Shown: positions 22,201 through 32,579 of the stretch, piece after piece
How positions within the stretch are numbered: the first letter of the stretch is position 1
How the letters are laid out: the number at the start of each line of letters is the position of its first letter
Source: Lampris incognitus
Taxonomy: Eukaryota > Chordata > Actinopteri > Lampriformes > Lampridae
Direction of reading: 5' to 3'
Assembly (NCBI RefSeq): GCF_029633865.1
Contig: NC_079222.1
Span: 35,841,327 to 35,905,326 of the forward strand
Length of the DNA: 64,000 nt
Notes under the pieces: model-generated
What the model saw: only the letters and a program-made list of their open reading frames with translations
The model's database searches: none
Told to the model about the DNA's origin: nothing
Position numbers and translations under genes: made by a program

Positions 22201-24522
22201 CAATATGGACCAAACTCTCTGAGGAATGTTTCCAGTACCTCGTTGAATCTATGCCACGAAGGATTAAGGCAGTTCTGAAGGCAAAAGGGGGTCCAACCAG
22301 GTACTAGCAAGGTGTACCTAATAAAGTGGCCAGTGAGTGTATGTGTACAACTTTATATCGTCTTCAACAATATGGTTATTATGTGGAATTGGAATAAGAG
22401 ATCCCTGCATAGTCCTTTTGTTTTTCTTTTCTTTTTTTTGAGCCTTGGGGGGAGGGGGGGTTCCTACACGTTTCTTTTTTTTTTTTTTTGTTGTTGTTCG
22501 TGTGCCTTGTATACCTGTTCCAAAAAAACTTGAAAATTGGAAAATAAAGTTTAAAAAAAACAAACAAAAAAAAAACACCTCGTGCAAACATTTAGTTCAA
22601 GTTGGGACTCTCCTCAGCCAACAGAATATATCTGATCCATCATCTCTGCCAACCCTCGCTAGGAGAGAGGCCAACATGGCCATTTGTCACTTTACCAGAC
22701 AAACAACAGCACACACTTGAGTCCATTTTCTTCACCTTCAGATCCTCCACAGCCTGTCTCAGCTTCTTAATCTCCTTCTCTCTCTCCTGGACTCTCTGCT
22801 GGGCTTTCTGGCGACGAACATCCAGCTGTTTCTGGAAGAAACCATACCAAAACATTGCAGTTGGGCAAAGGGAGAATAAAGAGGGAAGCATTTCTGTGTC
22901 GGTCAGCAGTTTTTAAGGTAACACAGGGAGCCTCGGCTTTTAGATGTGCTGAATATTCTGTGTTGAGAAACTGAAGGTTTTCCATATACAAACCAAACCT
23001 ATTCTACATGTAACCTCACAGGACTGCCTCTTGTTTGTTGGTGATCAACAAGTTGTGGTGGTCCTACCTGTATCTCAGCCCTTTCTGCTGCAGCCGACAC
23101 TGTATCGTGGCCCTTATGTTCATCCATGGTGCACAGATAGCAGATACACTGCTGGTCTGTACGACAGTACACCTCCATCAGCTTGTCATGCCTGGAGCAC
23201 ATCTTCTCCTGCAGTCGGGCCGTGGCAGAGACCAGCTTGTGCTTCTTCAGCACAGGAACAGTGTAGTGAGGCTGGAGGTGAGTGGAGCAGTAGGAGGCCA
23301 GGCATACTGAACAGGTCATAAGGGCTTTGTGGGGTCGAGTCCCTGTGCAGAAATCACAGGCCACATCTGTGGGGCCAGCGTAGGACACATCTGCAGAGGG
23401 AGAGGCCTGCTGGTTCCCTGTTGTCTTCAGATTCTCCACAATCTGAAATATTAAAATCCTGTCTTAAAGGAATTATCTGCTGTGGTCATGATAAAATGTA
23501 CTACTGCTACGATCACTACTTATGGTGATAATAATGATAAGAAAGAAAATCAACATCACTACAATGTTGATGTTGTTAAGTTAGAATGAAGTGAGGAACA
23601 AAACAGAGAAACATGTCAGTAATAAATAAGATATGGGAAAACAGTAATATAAGAATGGGAGTAAAATAGTGTGGAGAACATATATGAAAATAACAAACTG
23701 AAAGCCACTTTATTTGACATTGTATTCTTACAACAAATTGTATTCTCACAATGAATGTGTTGTCTGCATTTAACCCATCCTATTGTATAGGAGCAGTGGA
23801 CGACTCCAGTTCTTCTTTCCATCGCCTTGCTCAGGGGCACAGACAGGACTACGAACCCTAACACGCATGTCTTTTTGATGGTGGGAGGAAACTGGAGCAC
23901 CCAGAGGAAACCCACACAGACATGGGGAGAACACGCAAAGTCCACACAGAGAGGACCTGAGAAGGCCTGGGGTTCGAACCCGGGACCTTCTTGTTGTGAG
24001 GCAACAGTGCTAACCACTGGGCCACCATATATTCAAAATATATGTAAAATGAGTTGAGATAGGAATGAAATCAACAGAATAGCCCAAGGATCTAGAACCT
24101 CATTTGGGATTGTCCTCCTGGGGTAACAGAACCGAAGGCTAGTCCAACACCTCAATAATAATATTACATTTCAATGGACTGAAGCTACAAACTACTAAAA
24201 TGTGCCCACGAGTATTTCTTTTGCCAGCAGCACAATAACTGCCACATCTGTCTCTTATAAATGACTTTTCTCTTCCTGTCAGTCTCACCTGAGCCAGCAT
24301 GGTGTTCTTCACAAGGGCAGGCCTCGGACTGAAGGTCTGTCTGCACTGAGGACAGCTGTACACTCCCTTCTCTTCATCCTTGTCCCAGCAGCTCTCTATA
24401 CAGTCTCTACAGTAACTGTGTCCACAGTGAAGACCGACTGGCTGGTTGAGGAGGTCCAGACAGATTGAACAACACAACTGATCTCTGTCCAGCAACAACC
24501 CCTGCTGCTGCTGCTCAGCCAT
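17187..24522 (-). CDS. TRIM protein with RING, two B-boxes, coiled coil and PRY-SPRY (copy A)
   Basis: Seven exons with GT-AG sites join in frame: 24289-24522, 23068-23442, 22736-22831, 19429-19662, 17974-18133, 17791-17850 and 17187-17707. They total 1680 nt, or 559 residues. The RING is at residues 18-60 (CSIC...CGHSYC..C...CPQC), B-box 1 at 107-138 and B-box 2 at 160-190. Exon 4 is the 234-nt coiled-coil exon typical of fish TRIM genes. The PRY-SPRY domain covers the last 170 residues ([40 protein letters not shown]). By family knowledge it is a cytoplasmic E3 ubiquitin ligase, often antiviral in fish. The gene resembles TRIM16/TRIM25-like or finTRIM members; the exact subfamily is not assigned. 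The introns host a V-SINE (intron 1), an L1 with Tc1 (intron 3) and a giant CT tract (intron 4). The start is MAEQQQQ at 24522. Confidence 0.92.
18140..18742. repeat. Polypurine/polypyrimidine array (GAGACAGAGGAA type), copy A
   Basis: About 600 bp are built only from variants of gagacagag and gaaagaggaa on the plus strand, hence pure C/T with few G on the gene strand. The array ends within 8 bases of the acceptor of TRIM exon 5 (18133). Repeat order differs from copy B. Long open frames exist on both strands only because the unit is low-complexity. Confidence 0.95.
19172..19220. repeat. (GT)n microsatellite, copy A
   Basis: An uninterrupted gt dinucleotide run in TRIM intron 4. Block B has its equivalent at 47186-47236 with one interruption (gtgcgt). 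Confidence 0.95.
21120..22339 (+). mobile_element. Complete Tc1/mariner transposon
   Basis: The element is 1220 bp, bounded by TA dinucleotides (21118-21119 and 22340-22341). The terminal inverted repeats are cactcaccggccactttatt and its near-perfect complement aataaagtggccagtgagtg. It carries an uninterrupted transposase gene. The terminal sequence type is common among teleost Tc1-like elements. Confidence 0.95.
21267..22307 (+). CDS. Tc1-family transposase, 346 aa, apparently intact
   Basis: The start is [21 protein letters not shown] helix-turn-helix follows (residues about 20-60, [21 protein letters not shown]), then a second DNA-binding helix set ([14 protein letters not shown]). The DDE catalytic core shows WSDEARF (first D), FQQDNAPCH (second D) and [18 protein letters not shown] (D34E Glu). 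Length and motif spacing match full-length Tc1 transposases (about 340 residues). No stop or frameshift is seen, so the protein could be active or only recently silenced. It belongs to the transposon, not to the TRIM locus. Confidence 0.95.
   Translation: MGEKGDLSDFERGMVVGARRAGLSISQTADLLGFSRTTISRVYREWSEKEKISSERQFCGRKCLVDARGQRRMARLVRADRKATVTQLTTHYNRGMQKSISERTTRRTLRQMGYSSRRPHRVPLLSAKNRKLRLQFAQAHQNWTIEDWKNVAWSDEARFLLRHSDGRVRIWRQQHDSMDPSCLVSTVQAGGGGVMVWGIFSWHTLGPLVPIEHRANATAYLSIVADHVHPFMTTVFPSSDGYFQQDNAPCHKAQIISDWFFEHDNEFTVLKWPPQSPDLNPIERLWDVVDREIRIMDVQPTNLQQLRDAIMSIWTKLSEECFQYLVESMPRRIKAVLKAKGGPTRY
23700..24029 (-). mobile_element. tRNA-derived V-SINE in TRIM intron 1 (copy A)
   Basis: On the minus strand it begins ggtggcccagtggttagcac (box A region) and has the box B-like gggttcgaacccc. 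The conserved central domain follows (tgttctccccatgt, gggtttcctctgggtgct). This order is that of vertebrate V-SINEs. Confidence 0.85.
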
Positions 24523-25307
24523 TTTACTGACAGCCTCTCTCACACTGACGGAAAAGAGCAGACAACAGTTTCGTTTTCTCTGAAAACACGCTGGAGACTG
24601 AATGGGAGGGACTTCCTTGTTCTGTCCAGAGGGAGGAGCTTTACAGGAGAACAGGGGGGAGCAATGAGTTACAAAGTCCAACACCCACAAACATGTTGTT
24701 TATATACACACCGACAAAACACAACAGACAGGAAGTTACAGACAAGAAGTGTAATTAAGACATTAAAATGGTCTTAAGGAGTCCGTTATATTCACGTGCC
24801 CAACGTTTATCTGTCCCCGTGCAGATCTTTTATTGTTGCTCTATAAAGATGGTCACTTATCACTGATCAGCTTAATCAATAATGCTGCTCATGCCATGTG
24901 TCAGTACTGTCTAATGGGCTTAAGCAACGGTAGTAATGACACATTGTGTACTGTATGTAAACATTACAATATTTTGTTTATCACAAACATTGACTATATG
25001 ATTATAACTACTTTAATTACATTATATATATTAAATAATTATTTTATTGACGTCATTATATTACTGTTAAAATATTATATTTACTATAATATTTATTATT
25101 ATTTTCATATTATTTACTATTACTATTGTGATAAAGCAATAGCCTTCATTTAGCAATTAAAAGATAAATGTTGTGTAACTTACATTTCCTGGTTGTGATG
25201 TGTGAAACAATAGGACATCTTTTGTTGTTAGAGAATTACGTGTTGTATATATATTGTATTTAAATGAAAAAGGACACTTTTGTGTTGAGTCATATTAATC
25301 GAATTTT

Positions 25308-25789
25308 TTATTTTATTGTTATAAATATATTTCTAGTTTTTCCTCTTATCCCACCCGATTAACCCACTGGCATATGGCCGGAACACTTGTCGAATAACTC
25401 CCCTGGCTCACGTTTCCACAGGAAGGAGATAGTTGTAACACCAGCTTCCTTCAAACTCGTGTCGGCCGCTCTCGCCATTTTACACGCTGAAGCCTCGCAT
25501 GGATTGCATCACCTTCAGGCCGCGAAGGAGGCGTAGGGAGAATGCTTTCGGTTGCTTGGCTACAGGCGCCCGGGTGGGCCAGAGGGGTCGCTGGAGAACG
25601 ACGAGTTCCCGAACAGTACACCGATCTACACCCACTATCCCTCGGGTAAGGGTGGCCTAATGAAGGCCTGACCCCGTGGACGCTCTGGCCGTGACCGGTT
25701 ACGGCGAGTCTGGGATACGAACCTCCCAGTCACGTGACGAGCGGACCGCAAGAACGGCGGTTTATTCTGCTCCGCCACCAGAGCGGCCC
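25308..25789 (-). mobile_element. tRNA-derived SINE-like retroposon with 14-bp TSD (copy A)
   Basis: The minus strand begins with a tRNA-like head (gggccgctctggtggcggag) and a box B-like ggttcgtatccc. It ends in an A/T-rich tail at the left. The direct repeat attaatcgaatttt flanks it (25294-25307 and 25790-25803). Orientation of the head and tail agrees with retroposition. The family name is not known to me. Confidence 0.78.
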
Positions 25790-25899
25790 ATTAATCGAAT
25801 TTTATTACAAGGAAATAAAAACAGTGCAATCTGTGGTTATTAATTTAGATCAAATAAACATATTGTAACGTACATGAATCAATCACACGTTGGCCCTTG

Positions 25900-25990
25900 G
25901 CTAACGGGTCAAACCCTTTAGTCGACTGGTTAACGTTGTCGCTTGCGGAGTGGGAGATGCGGGTTCGCGTCCCGGCTCTGGCGACGGTCT
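25900..25990 (+). mobile_element. tRNA-like SINE head (copy A)
   Basis: The segment tagtcgactggttaacg (box A-like) is followed by gggttcgcgtcccgg (box B) about 35 bases later. It is not foldable by eye into a full tRNA with CCA-end stem, so it is read as a SINE head, not a tRNA gene. Block B has the same sequence at about 52480-52585 with a 3-base deletion. Confidence 0.5.
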
Positions 25991-26103
25991 CCCAGACTGC
26001 CCCCCGTATGCACTACAATATGTACATGTAAACAAAAAATCAGTTATCTATTATCTATCCATCTAATCTATTATTATTAGAGTAATATATACAAGTACAC
26101 AAT

Positions 26104-27467
26104 ATAATGTGCTCATAATCAGGGTGGAGCATCTTTCTTTTTGCCATACCTCTGGGCTTCAAGTGCAGCCCTCCACTCAGCCAGAGTCATGGTGGCTGTG
26201 GCCTGGCAGTACCAATTACCAAAGTCCTGCCTGTGGGTGTCAGGGTGCCGCTCCCTCTGCCACTGCTTGCAGGGTGTCGAGAATCACCTTCGTGGTCCTC
26301 GTCCCCGAGTCCGTTGATGTGAAGAAAACAGCCACCACGTCTTAGGAGATTAAAATGATTTTATTGAGTACAGATCTGGAGACACACTGCCAATCCGTCG
26401 TGTGTGTCTCACTTTCTTTGTGTGTGTGCTTCTTTATATGCTAAACCTCCCTTGTTCATTCATCACACATGACCTTGATTTTCCTGTCCACTATGTTTGG
26501 TCAATGCTCCCTTTCATGGTTGAGCTTTAGGGAGTGCTCATCCTGTCCGGACCTGCAACTCTTAAGCGGGGGCCCTCCTTGCACCAGACACGGTATCTCT
26601 CCCAAGGCCTCAGAGGAGGGGAACCCCACACATTCCGTGCGAGGCATGCAATATATTTTATCGACATGAATGTGTCTTTCTTCACCCTCTGTTCTGGTTG
26701 CACATTTTGGTTACATACATAGTGATACAAATACACTCGGGTTATATGTAATATCAATCAACAAGGGGATGGTGTCGCTCTTCCTTGTGTAGTTCCTTTT
26801 CTTTCTTTCTTTTGTTGCCACTCTGCTCCTCCTCTTGTCTTTTCTTCTTGTGATAGTGCTGGGTGGTATAAGGCACATCTGCAGGTGGTCCTGCAGGTCT
26901 GGAAAGAACCACAGGAGCCAGAGATTGGGAGGCAGGCAGGAGAGGTTGGGACACAGGAAGGAGAGGTTAAGAGGCAGGCAGGAGAGGTTAAGAGGCAGGC
27001 AGGAGAGGTTGGGACACAGGAAGGAGAGGTTAGGAGGCAGGCAGGAGAGGTTGGGAGGCAGGCAGGATATATTGGGAGGCAGGCAGGAGAGACAGGAGAA
27101 GTTGGGACAGACAGGAGAGGTTGGGAGGCAGAATAGCAAGGTTGGGAGGCAGGCAGGAGAGATTGGGAGGCAGGTAGGAGAGATTGGGAGGCAGGTAGGA
27201 GAGGCAGGAGATGTTGGGACAGACAGGAGAGGTTGGGAGGCAGGCTAGCAAGGTTGGGGTGCAGGCTGGAGAGGTTGAGGGGCTGGTTTTGGTTGCCTGG
27301 AGAGGCGGTGTGAGAGCTATAAGGACAGGCAAGCTAAGACCAGCAGATGGAGCCACTGGCAGGCTATGTCTCTGCTTCAGTTGGGACGTCCCTGCAGTGT
27401 TAGGGGGCAGAACAAAGACATGGGGATTTGCCACACTGCCGCTAGGCACACAGGGTTGGCCTTTCCT
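26104..27467 (-). pseudogene. Terminal exon of unidentified gene with 21-bp coding minisatellite (copy A), split by LTR
   Basis: On the minus strand a frame starts as KRKGQPCVPSGSVANPHVF. It runs into repeats of the type NLSCLPP (21-bp unit, 26925-27280), then a basic segment (TITRRKDKRRSRVATK). A small domain ending FGNWYCQATATMTLAEWRAALEAQRYGKKK closes it, with the stop near 26124. The frame changes within the repeats, and a solo LTR (26275-26763) interrupts the last domain. Compare 38464-39299 and 52718-53565. The C-terminal layout (Cys, Arg/His-rich, G-x-WYC, then EW) is like that of uncharacterised fish proteins; the function is unknown. Confidence 0.6.
26275..26763 (-). mobile_element. 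Solo LTR of an endogenous retrovirus, 4-bp TSD
   Basis: This 489-bp LTR has TG...CA ends on the minus strand (begins tgttgattg, ends ctcgaca). It is flanked by aggg at 26271-26274 and 26764-26767. Block B at the same place has the empty site with a single aggg. The sequence matches the LTR at 36806-37316, so both come from one retrovirus family. It interrupts the last exon of the minisatellite gene and post-dates the segmental duplication, or was lost by precise excision in B, which is unlikely. Confidence 0.93.
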
Positions 27468-28014
27468 CTTAACTGCAGTAGGCAGGCTCTCTGGGCCTCA
27501 TGTTGGTGGTGTTTGGAGTAGAGATGCCTTGCTCCAACACACTCTTCTTCTGCGTTCTTTCACGTCTGCAGTAGCTAAAAATATTCCAAGCAGTATGTTT
27601 GTATACCATAGTGTAATATAACAGTACAATATATCTACAGACAGTAGCACAGACAGTAGGTTATTACCTCAATAGGTTAAGTGTTTATTTACTCACCAAC
27701 TAGCAATGGTTGCACTGTTCATCACCGGGAGCTGAATGGTGGTGTTCTCCATCACCGTGGCATTATTTAAAATTACTTGCCGGATGTGGAGGTGTGCTCT
27801 GCTGATAAGGCTCCAACGCTCGTGTCTGACTCCATCTATGTGCCTGGGTCCACTTCACTCCTCGCAGAATTTGACAAAAAGTGCCTCACACACACGATTG
27901 CAACCAGGCTGCTGCGCCGGGCTCCTCCCTCCCACAGAAACCTGTTTAAATATGTGACCATAGTATAGCTGATCTGCTGTCAAAGATTACAAGTACATAT
28001 GAACTGCCCTCACA
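27290..28014 (-). other. LTR-like region next to env remnant (extent uncertain)
   Basis: On the minus strand a purine tract (accaaaaggggggat) at 28017-28030 is followed by tgtgagggcagttc, as polypurine tracts are followed by the 3' LTR in retroviruses. Within the next 300 bases come a TATA-like tatttaaa (about 27950) and aataaa (about 27690). The right end cannot be fixed. A small plus-strand open frame at 27777-27968 is conserved in both copies, but without known homology. Confidence 0.4.
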
Positions 28015-28562
28015 ATCCCCCCTTTTGGTTTGTTTGTTGATTTAATCAACAACAAATCGTCTAGATAAAGCACCAAAGACAACATGACAATGGATACACA
28101 TATCTTGGGGAACATCTTACCTCACACAGAATGACGGTGAGGTCTGTCTGTCAGTTGTAAGCCAACTGAAATGCATCAGATTTACATCAACACACTCCAT
28201 ATGAACTCAGCCGTCAGACAGAAGTCACAACTATCCCATGTCCTCTCCAGCCAAACATCTCACCTCACGCTGGACTAGAAATGAGTGAAAGACTCCAGAA
28301 GTTATCTACACTAATCTGAGCAACCAGAGCACAAGACAAAAAACAAAACAAAACAGTATTGACATAAACTTATGTGAATGCTCACAATTCATGTAAAACA
28401 CAACATAGTCGCCAGTAGCACTACACAATGAATAAATGACAGAAGAATACATGGGAGATATATTCATAACACACATGTAGATTGGTTTAACATAAGCAAA
28501 GGAAAAGAAACCAATAACTCTAAATAAACTACTCTATCAAGTGAGGTGACTGCAGGCGCTTG

Positions 28563-29546
28563 CTAAAAACCCTTACTACCATCCTCATCATCATAATTAC
28601 ATGGTGGGACCCAGGGATCAGGAGAATATTTAACTTGTACAGCATTAAGTACGGTTCTAATACAATATTTGTGGATCACCCAAATCATACAAGTAATGAC
28701 AAAAACAATAATGGAAAACAGGATAATACCCAAAATCAGAGTACCCATAAATGTCGCCCCCACAGATACCAAGGGGCCAAACACCCTTTATCCCTTGATC
28801 AGCATCATGTTCAATTCTGATATTTCAGCATGGTTGCTAGTAATATATGCACAGCATACAGTGGAGATCATCATCGTCATCCTATTTCCAGTTGTTACGC
28901 GTCCAACATCATCTAAACGTCTCGTGGTGCCGTGATGGCAGCTGTGGAGACGTTCATGAGATGTTCTAGCACAGTAGAGAGGGACTTGATCTGGTCCAGA
29001 GCCGCATAGATACCATACGAGGAAACAGCTATAAGCCTGATCACCACAAACCAGATAGACCTCTTCAGGCAGTACGGGTTGCTTACTGAATATTATCTTT
29101 ACTGTCCTATTACCACGTGTCTGCGGTAATTTCATAACTGGGGTCCTGTACACACAAAGAAACACCAGGCAGGGTACGCACACACACAGTAGGCCAAGTA
29201 AATGAACAGTTGCGAGCTAAAGACGTAGTAGAGGATAGAGGCCTAGAGCAACTCTACACAGTAAAACCTAAAATTACCAACTGTATTTGCAAATTCCATG
29301 GAGCTGAATACACCCCAGCTACAATACGATAGGTGTATTCTGGTTCAGTCATAGGCTTACATCCTATATCCTTATCGCCAGTGCTTCAATAGGAATCAAC
29401 AAGGTGCCAGTACTCTGAATCAGCAACTGCTCAGCACACGTGCTTGTGGCTCTCCTGGGTACCGTGTGTTTTTGGCTGGTTTGCCTAGATAAACCCGCTA
29501 CTAGTTGCTTAGATAAACCACACAGAAGCTGATCATTTTCAAACAC
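28563..29546 (-). pseudogene. Retroviral env remnant, transmembrane subunit (copy A)
   Basis: Broken frames on the minus strand keep env-like features. There is an ectodomain stretch with an NRMT...VCCAYI segment resembling the cysteine motif of gamma-type transmembrane subunits. A hydrophobic anchor (LVSVGATFMGTLILGIILF onward, 28660-28780) and a short tail ending DEDGSKGF follow. Stops and frame changes separate the parts (open pieces 29364-29546, 28788-29183 and 28563-28784). No gag or pol is adjacent. Block B carries the same remnant, so it predates the duplication. Confidence 0.6.
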
Positions 29547-29740
29547 ATTTCCCTGTAAAGAATAATAATAATGATGAGTAAAAAAACGTCAAACCTTATC
29601 TTCAAAGGTGTTTAGTTCACATGGCTTGTTTGTTCTGTCTCTCAGGTTGCTTGCCCTTGTCCCAGCTCTGTCATCTCTGATTGAAGTAGCATATCTGCAA
29701 ATTACACACAAACAATTAGAACAGAGGTGTGAGAGAGAGA

Positions 29741-29870
<130 letters not shown>

Positions 29871-29925
29871 CCCCCTTGATTATACAAGTGTCTTGGAATA
29901 AAGATATCACAACTTAGATACTCAC

Positions 29926-29995
29926 TCTTGAATTTATCTGTCTCGTCCTCTCCATCCAGAGAGGGAGACCAGTTTTCCTTTTCCATTTCTGCTCC
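29926..29995 (-). CDS. Exon of unidentified gene (GAEMEKENWSPSLDGEDETDKFK), copy A
   Basis: A strong acceptor (tttctgtttatgtacag) and a GTGAGT donor bound this 70-nt exon. It joins in phase 0 with the exon ending at 30334. Block B has the same exon at 55943-56012. It probably belongs to the minisatellite gene whose last exon is at 26104-27467, but linking exons were not proven. Confidence 0.5.
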
Positions 29996-30333
29996 CTGTA
30001 CATAAACAGAAATGTTGTTTAACTAATCACTCAAATCAATACTGTGACGGTCAAGATGGGTCAACAATTAAGTGTTGGGGTGCAAATTATAAATGTGTGA
30101 ATAAGGAGCACAATTTTAACATACAACTTATATTTTTAAACATTTCAGTGAGAACTTTAGAAGCAACTTATGAGAACTTATGATTATGCTTACATTAGTA
30201 CACATCATATAATGAAATATGAAGTGTTTCTAGACATTTACACAGTTTAAAGCATGTTTAATCATGGAAAAACACTGGTTTAAGCAGGTGGTTTTAATGT
30301 CGTGGCTGATGGGTAGGTATTCATTATATATAC

Positions 30334-30590
30334 CTTTTCAATATTAGTATGTGTTGTTTTATGCTCACATTCTTCAAAAAGGCCCCAGAATGCCTTGGGA
30401 AGAGCAGCATCAGGGGCTGGAGCTGGACAGGCTCTTTCGTCAGCACTTCTCCTCCCCGTTGCCAGCCACGACCTCACACAGTGTTCTGGATTGAAGTGTC
30501 CTAGCGGGGCTCCATCACATCTTAGGAAAACCAGGCTGGACAGTCGGCTGACAGAGGGTGCGTCCTTTGTGCAGTAAGGAATCCTCCATG
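30334..30590 (-). CDS. Upstream exon of the same unidentified gene, copy A
   Basis: The open frame runs WRIPYCTKDAPSVSR...LGHFNPEHCVRSWLATGRR...GLFEECEHKTTHTNIEK from a cttcagcag acceptor to a GTATAT donor. In block B (56351-56607) a GAA codon is TAA (GLF-stop), so that copy is broken here. No domain is recognised; Cys and His residues are frequent. Confidence 0.45.
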
Positions 30591-31093
30591 CTGCTGAAGC
30601 CCGTCCAGGTGCTGTCAGTTCAGATCAGCTGGGCTGTCCGTGAATGGCGGCTATGCTCGCCAGGTCTATATGGCGTTGGAAAACCTCTGCAAGTGGTTTG
30701 GTGGTAATCTGGTCTCTGCATCGTCTGCACCTGCTTCTGAACTGCTTCCCGTGCAGCACATTTAAGTGTGTCAGCAGCTTTTACATGGGCTTGTGATTCT
30801 TTGTGTTCTTTGGGGGGTTTTTCCTCTCAGGCTAGTTTGTTGTTTGTACTTGTCACTACCAACATGAGACCCCGCACACTCACTTCATTCCATGGAGAGG
30901 TTCAGTCCTGGTCCGGCGTGTATTCCCAAAGATCTGACCTCTCTACATATGCGACACCCCAGCTGTTGGTCTTTACCAACGAGCCATTCGTTGGTCTTGC
31001 AACAATGCTGCACCTGCTCCCTCGTCCAGCCGTCAGCTGCGTCGCTTCGCCCGGTGTCGGGGGCGGCAGTTGCGCCGGCAGCAGCTAACGACG

Positions 31094-31444
31094 TTAGCGG
31101 GAGAGAAGGCTCCGTGGAGCCGCTGGACTCGGAGCAGGAGGACCGACCAGAGAAGGCTCCCGGTCACACAAAGTTTCTCCCGCAGCATTTCCTGTGTCTG
31201 CAGGTGCACCAGTATTAACGGGGGTTTCTTTCGGCTCCTTGTCCGGTGACAGCCGCCTTCTTTCCGCAGCGTTAAGCCAGGCTAACGTTCCGGAAATGAC
31301 GTTATGGTAGCTAGCTAGCTTAGCCACATGTTCGGGGACAAAGCGCCTTTGGAGCGCTGTATGCGCGTCAATACGCGCGGGAATACGTTGCATTCTGGGT
31401 AGAGATGTCTTTATATGGTATAATATAATTAGCTTGAATGTCAC
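31094..31444 (-). CDS. Possible first exon and promoter-proximal region, copy A
   Basis: The minus-strand frame MQRIPARIDAHTALQRRFV...SLLSR is conserved in block B (57111-57461) with few changes. The ATG is embedded in acccagaatgca, a ZNF143-like motif often found at transcription start sites. The region has several CpGs. No donor site was found with confidence. Confidence 0.35.
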   Translation of the reverse strand: MTFKLIILYHIKTSLPRMQRIPARIDAHTALQRRFVPEHVAKLASYHNVISGTLAWLNAAERRRLSPDKEPKETPVNTGAPADTGNAAGETLCDREPSLVGPPAPSPAAPRSLLSR

Positions 31445-31554
31445 AGGCTCTTCGTAGGAACTACATAGATGGTGTTTGAGATGGGATTACTGACGCGCTC
31501 TGTAGAAGTCCATTAAAACACACAGGCGCTACAATATGCGCACCTAGCTGCATC

Positions 31555-32560
31555 ACGAGGTGGCGGTACGCAGTAAGAAGTACCGGTACGCAGATGGGTA
31601 AAAATCACAAGTCCCGGTACTGCGCACTGGTGAGTACCGGCCCAATTCAAGCACTGGTTATTGCAATTAGCAGGCACGGCCAGGAACCAGGCCCATGGCA
31701 TAAGAAGAGGCACCTTTAAACAGGGGTTAAAGTGGGATTTGGTAAGTGGGGATCTCTGTATTAGAGAGGTGGGCAAAAGTGCGGGAGTGATAGGTAGCTA
31801 GCTAACGTTAGGCTAGCTAACCACTGGTCCAGTAGTCCCGACGTTAGCATTGTTAGCTAATAATAGCTACCGGTAGCTAACGTTTGCTAGCTAGTTAGTT
31901 ATTTGAATGAAAATATTGCATGGCCAGAGCTAAGGTTGGACAAACACAACTAGCTAGCTACCGGTAACGTTACCGGACGCTACCGATAGTTAGCTTGCCT
32001 AGCAGCATTCAAACAACTAGCCAGCAACGTCAGCAACTAGCTAGCAACGTTACCGGGTGGAAGATAGCTAGTTAGCTAGCTAGCTAACGTTACGTTCGCT
32101 AACGTTAGTTGCTTGAATGAAAACCACAGCAGAGCTAGACAAAACTATTGGAAATACACTGAAGATACTCACTCTTTATGCCCCCCAATCCAGGATAATA
32201 GTGCAGGTAGCAGGTTGACGCTCTCTCGAGTCTTGTCTGCCTGGTGCGGTGAACTGACCCTGACCCGTGAGCGTGAAGCCAGACAGCAGGCAGGTGCGGG
32301 TCACGTGAGGACGCGATATCGTTCAAACTTTTAGAAAAAGTAAATTAGTATAAAAATAGAAGAACGACTTTATTTGCGATTTATTTTGTAATGCTTGTGA
32401 ATTGGCTGCATCACGTTTTTTGTTTTAAATTTTACTGTGACAAAAAGTTTGAAATTACTCCTGTCTACAGAGTGCTGCCGGATCTCAGCTCCGGTTGACT
32501 TGGGGGAGGGGGAGGAGGGGAAGTGCCGGTGTCGGGATCCGGGGAGCTCCGCCCACTTTA
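31555..32560. other. Unique stretch right of block A
   Basis: 31790-32110 is dominated by permutations of gctagctaacgttagctagc, a palindromic low-complexity pattern. No gene is seen. A remnant with repeated gtaccggtac-type motifs lies at 31560-31650. Confidence 0.5.
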
Positions 32561-32579
32561 ATCACTGAGTACATCTATT

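Larger units (their letters stand above)
19946..22572 (+). mobile_element. 5'-truncated L1-like LINE, 3' half of ORF2 (copy A)
   Basis: The open frame 19923-20891 reads as the C-terminal part of an L1-type ORF2 ([12 protein letters not shown], ...[27 protein letters not shown], and the CPRC zinc-knuckle region). A frame change near 20888 precedes the last part ([18 protein letters not shown]). The element ends in an A-rich tail. The flanking sequence aacaccttgtgcaa at 19932-19945 recurs after the tail at about 22573 (aacacctcgtgcaa), a target duplication typical of L1. It inserted in sense opposite to TRIM intron 3. A Tc1 element interrupts its 3' end. Confidence 0.88.

Noticed and set aside
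23031-23321. Plus-strand frames opposite the TRIM B-box exon (also 49583-49873)
   Set aside because: They are antisense shadows of a clearly coding exon with conserved zinc ligands.
25900-25990. tRNA gene
   Set aside because: Box A- and B-like motifs are present, but no complete cloverleaf could be drawn, and the duplicated copy has a 3-base deletion within it; a SINE head fits better.
26835-27248. Plus-strand frames of the type RLGGRQERLGGRQERL (also 38849-39445 and 52925-53692)
   Set aside because: They are antisense readings of the 21-bp repeat; the minus strand has the basic segment and C-terminal domain shared by all three copies.
28560-28935. Plus-strand frames opposite the env remnant (also 54631-55006)
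   Set aside because: The minus strand shows the hydrophobic anchor and the cysteine motif; the plus frames show nothing recognisable.
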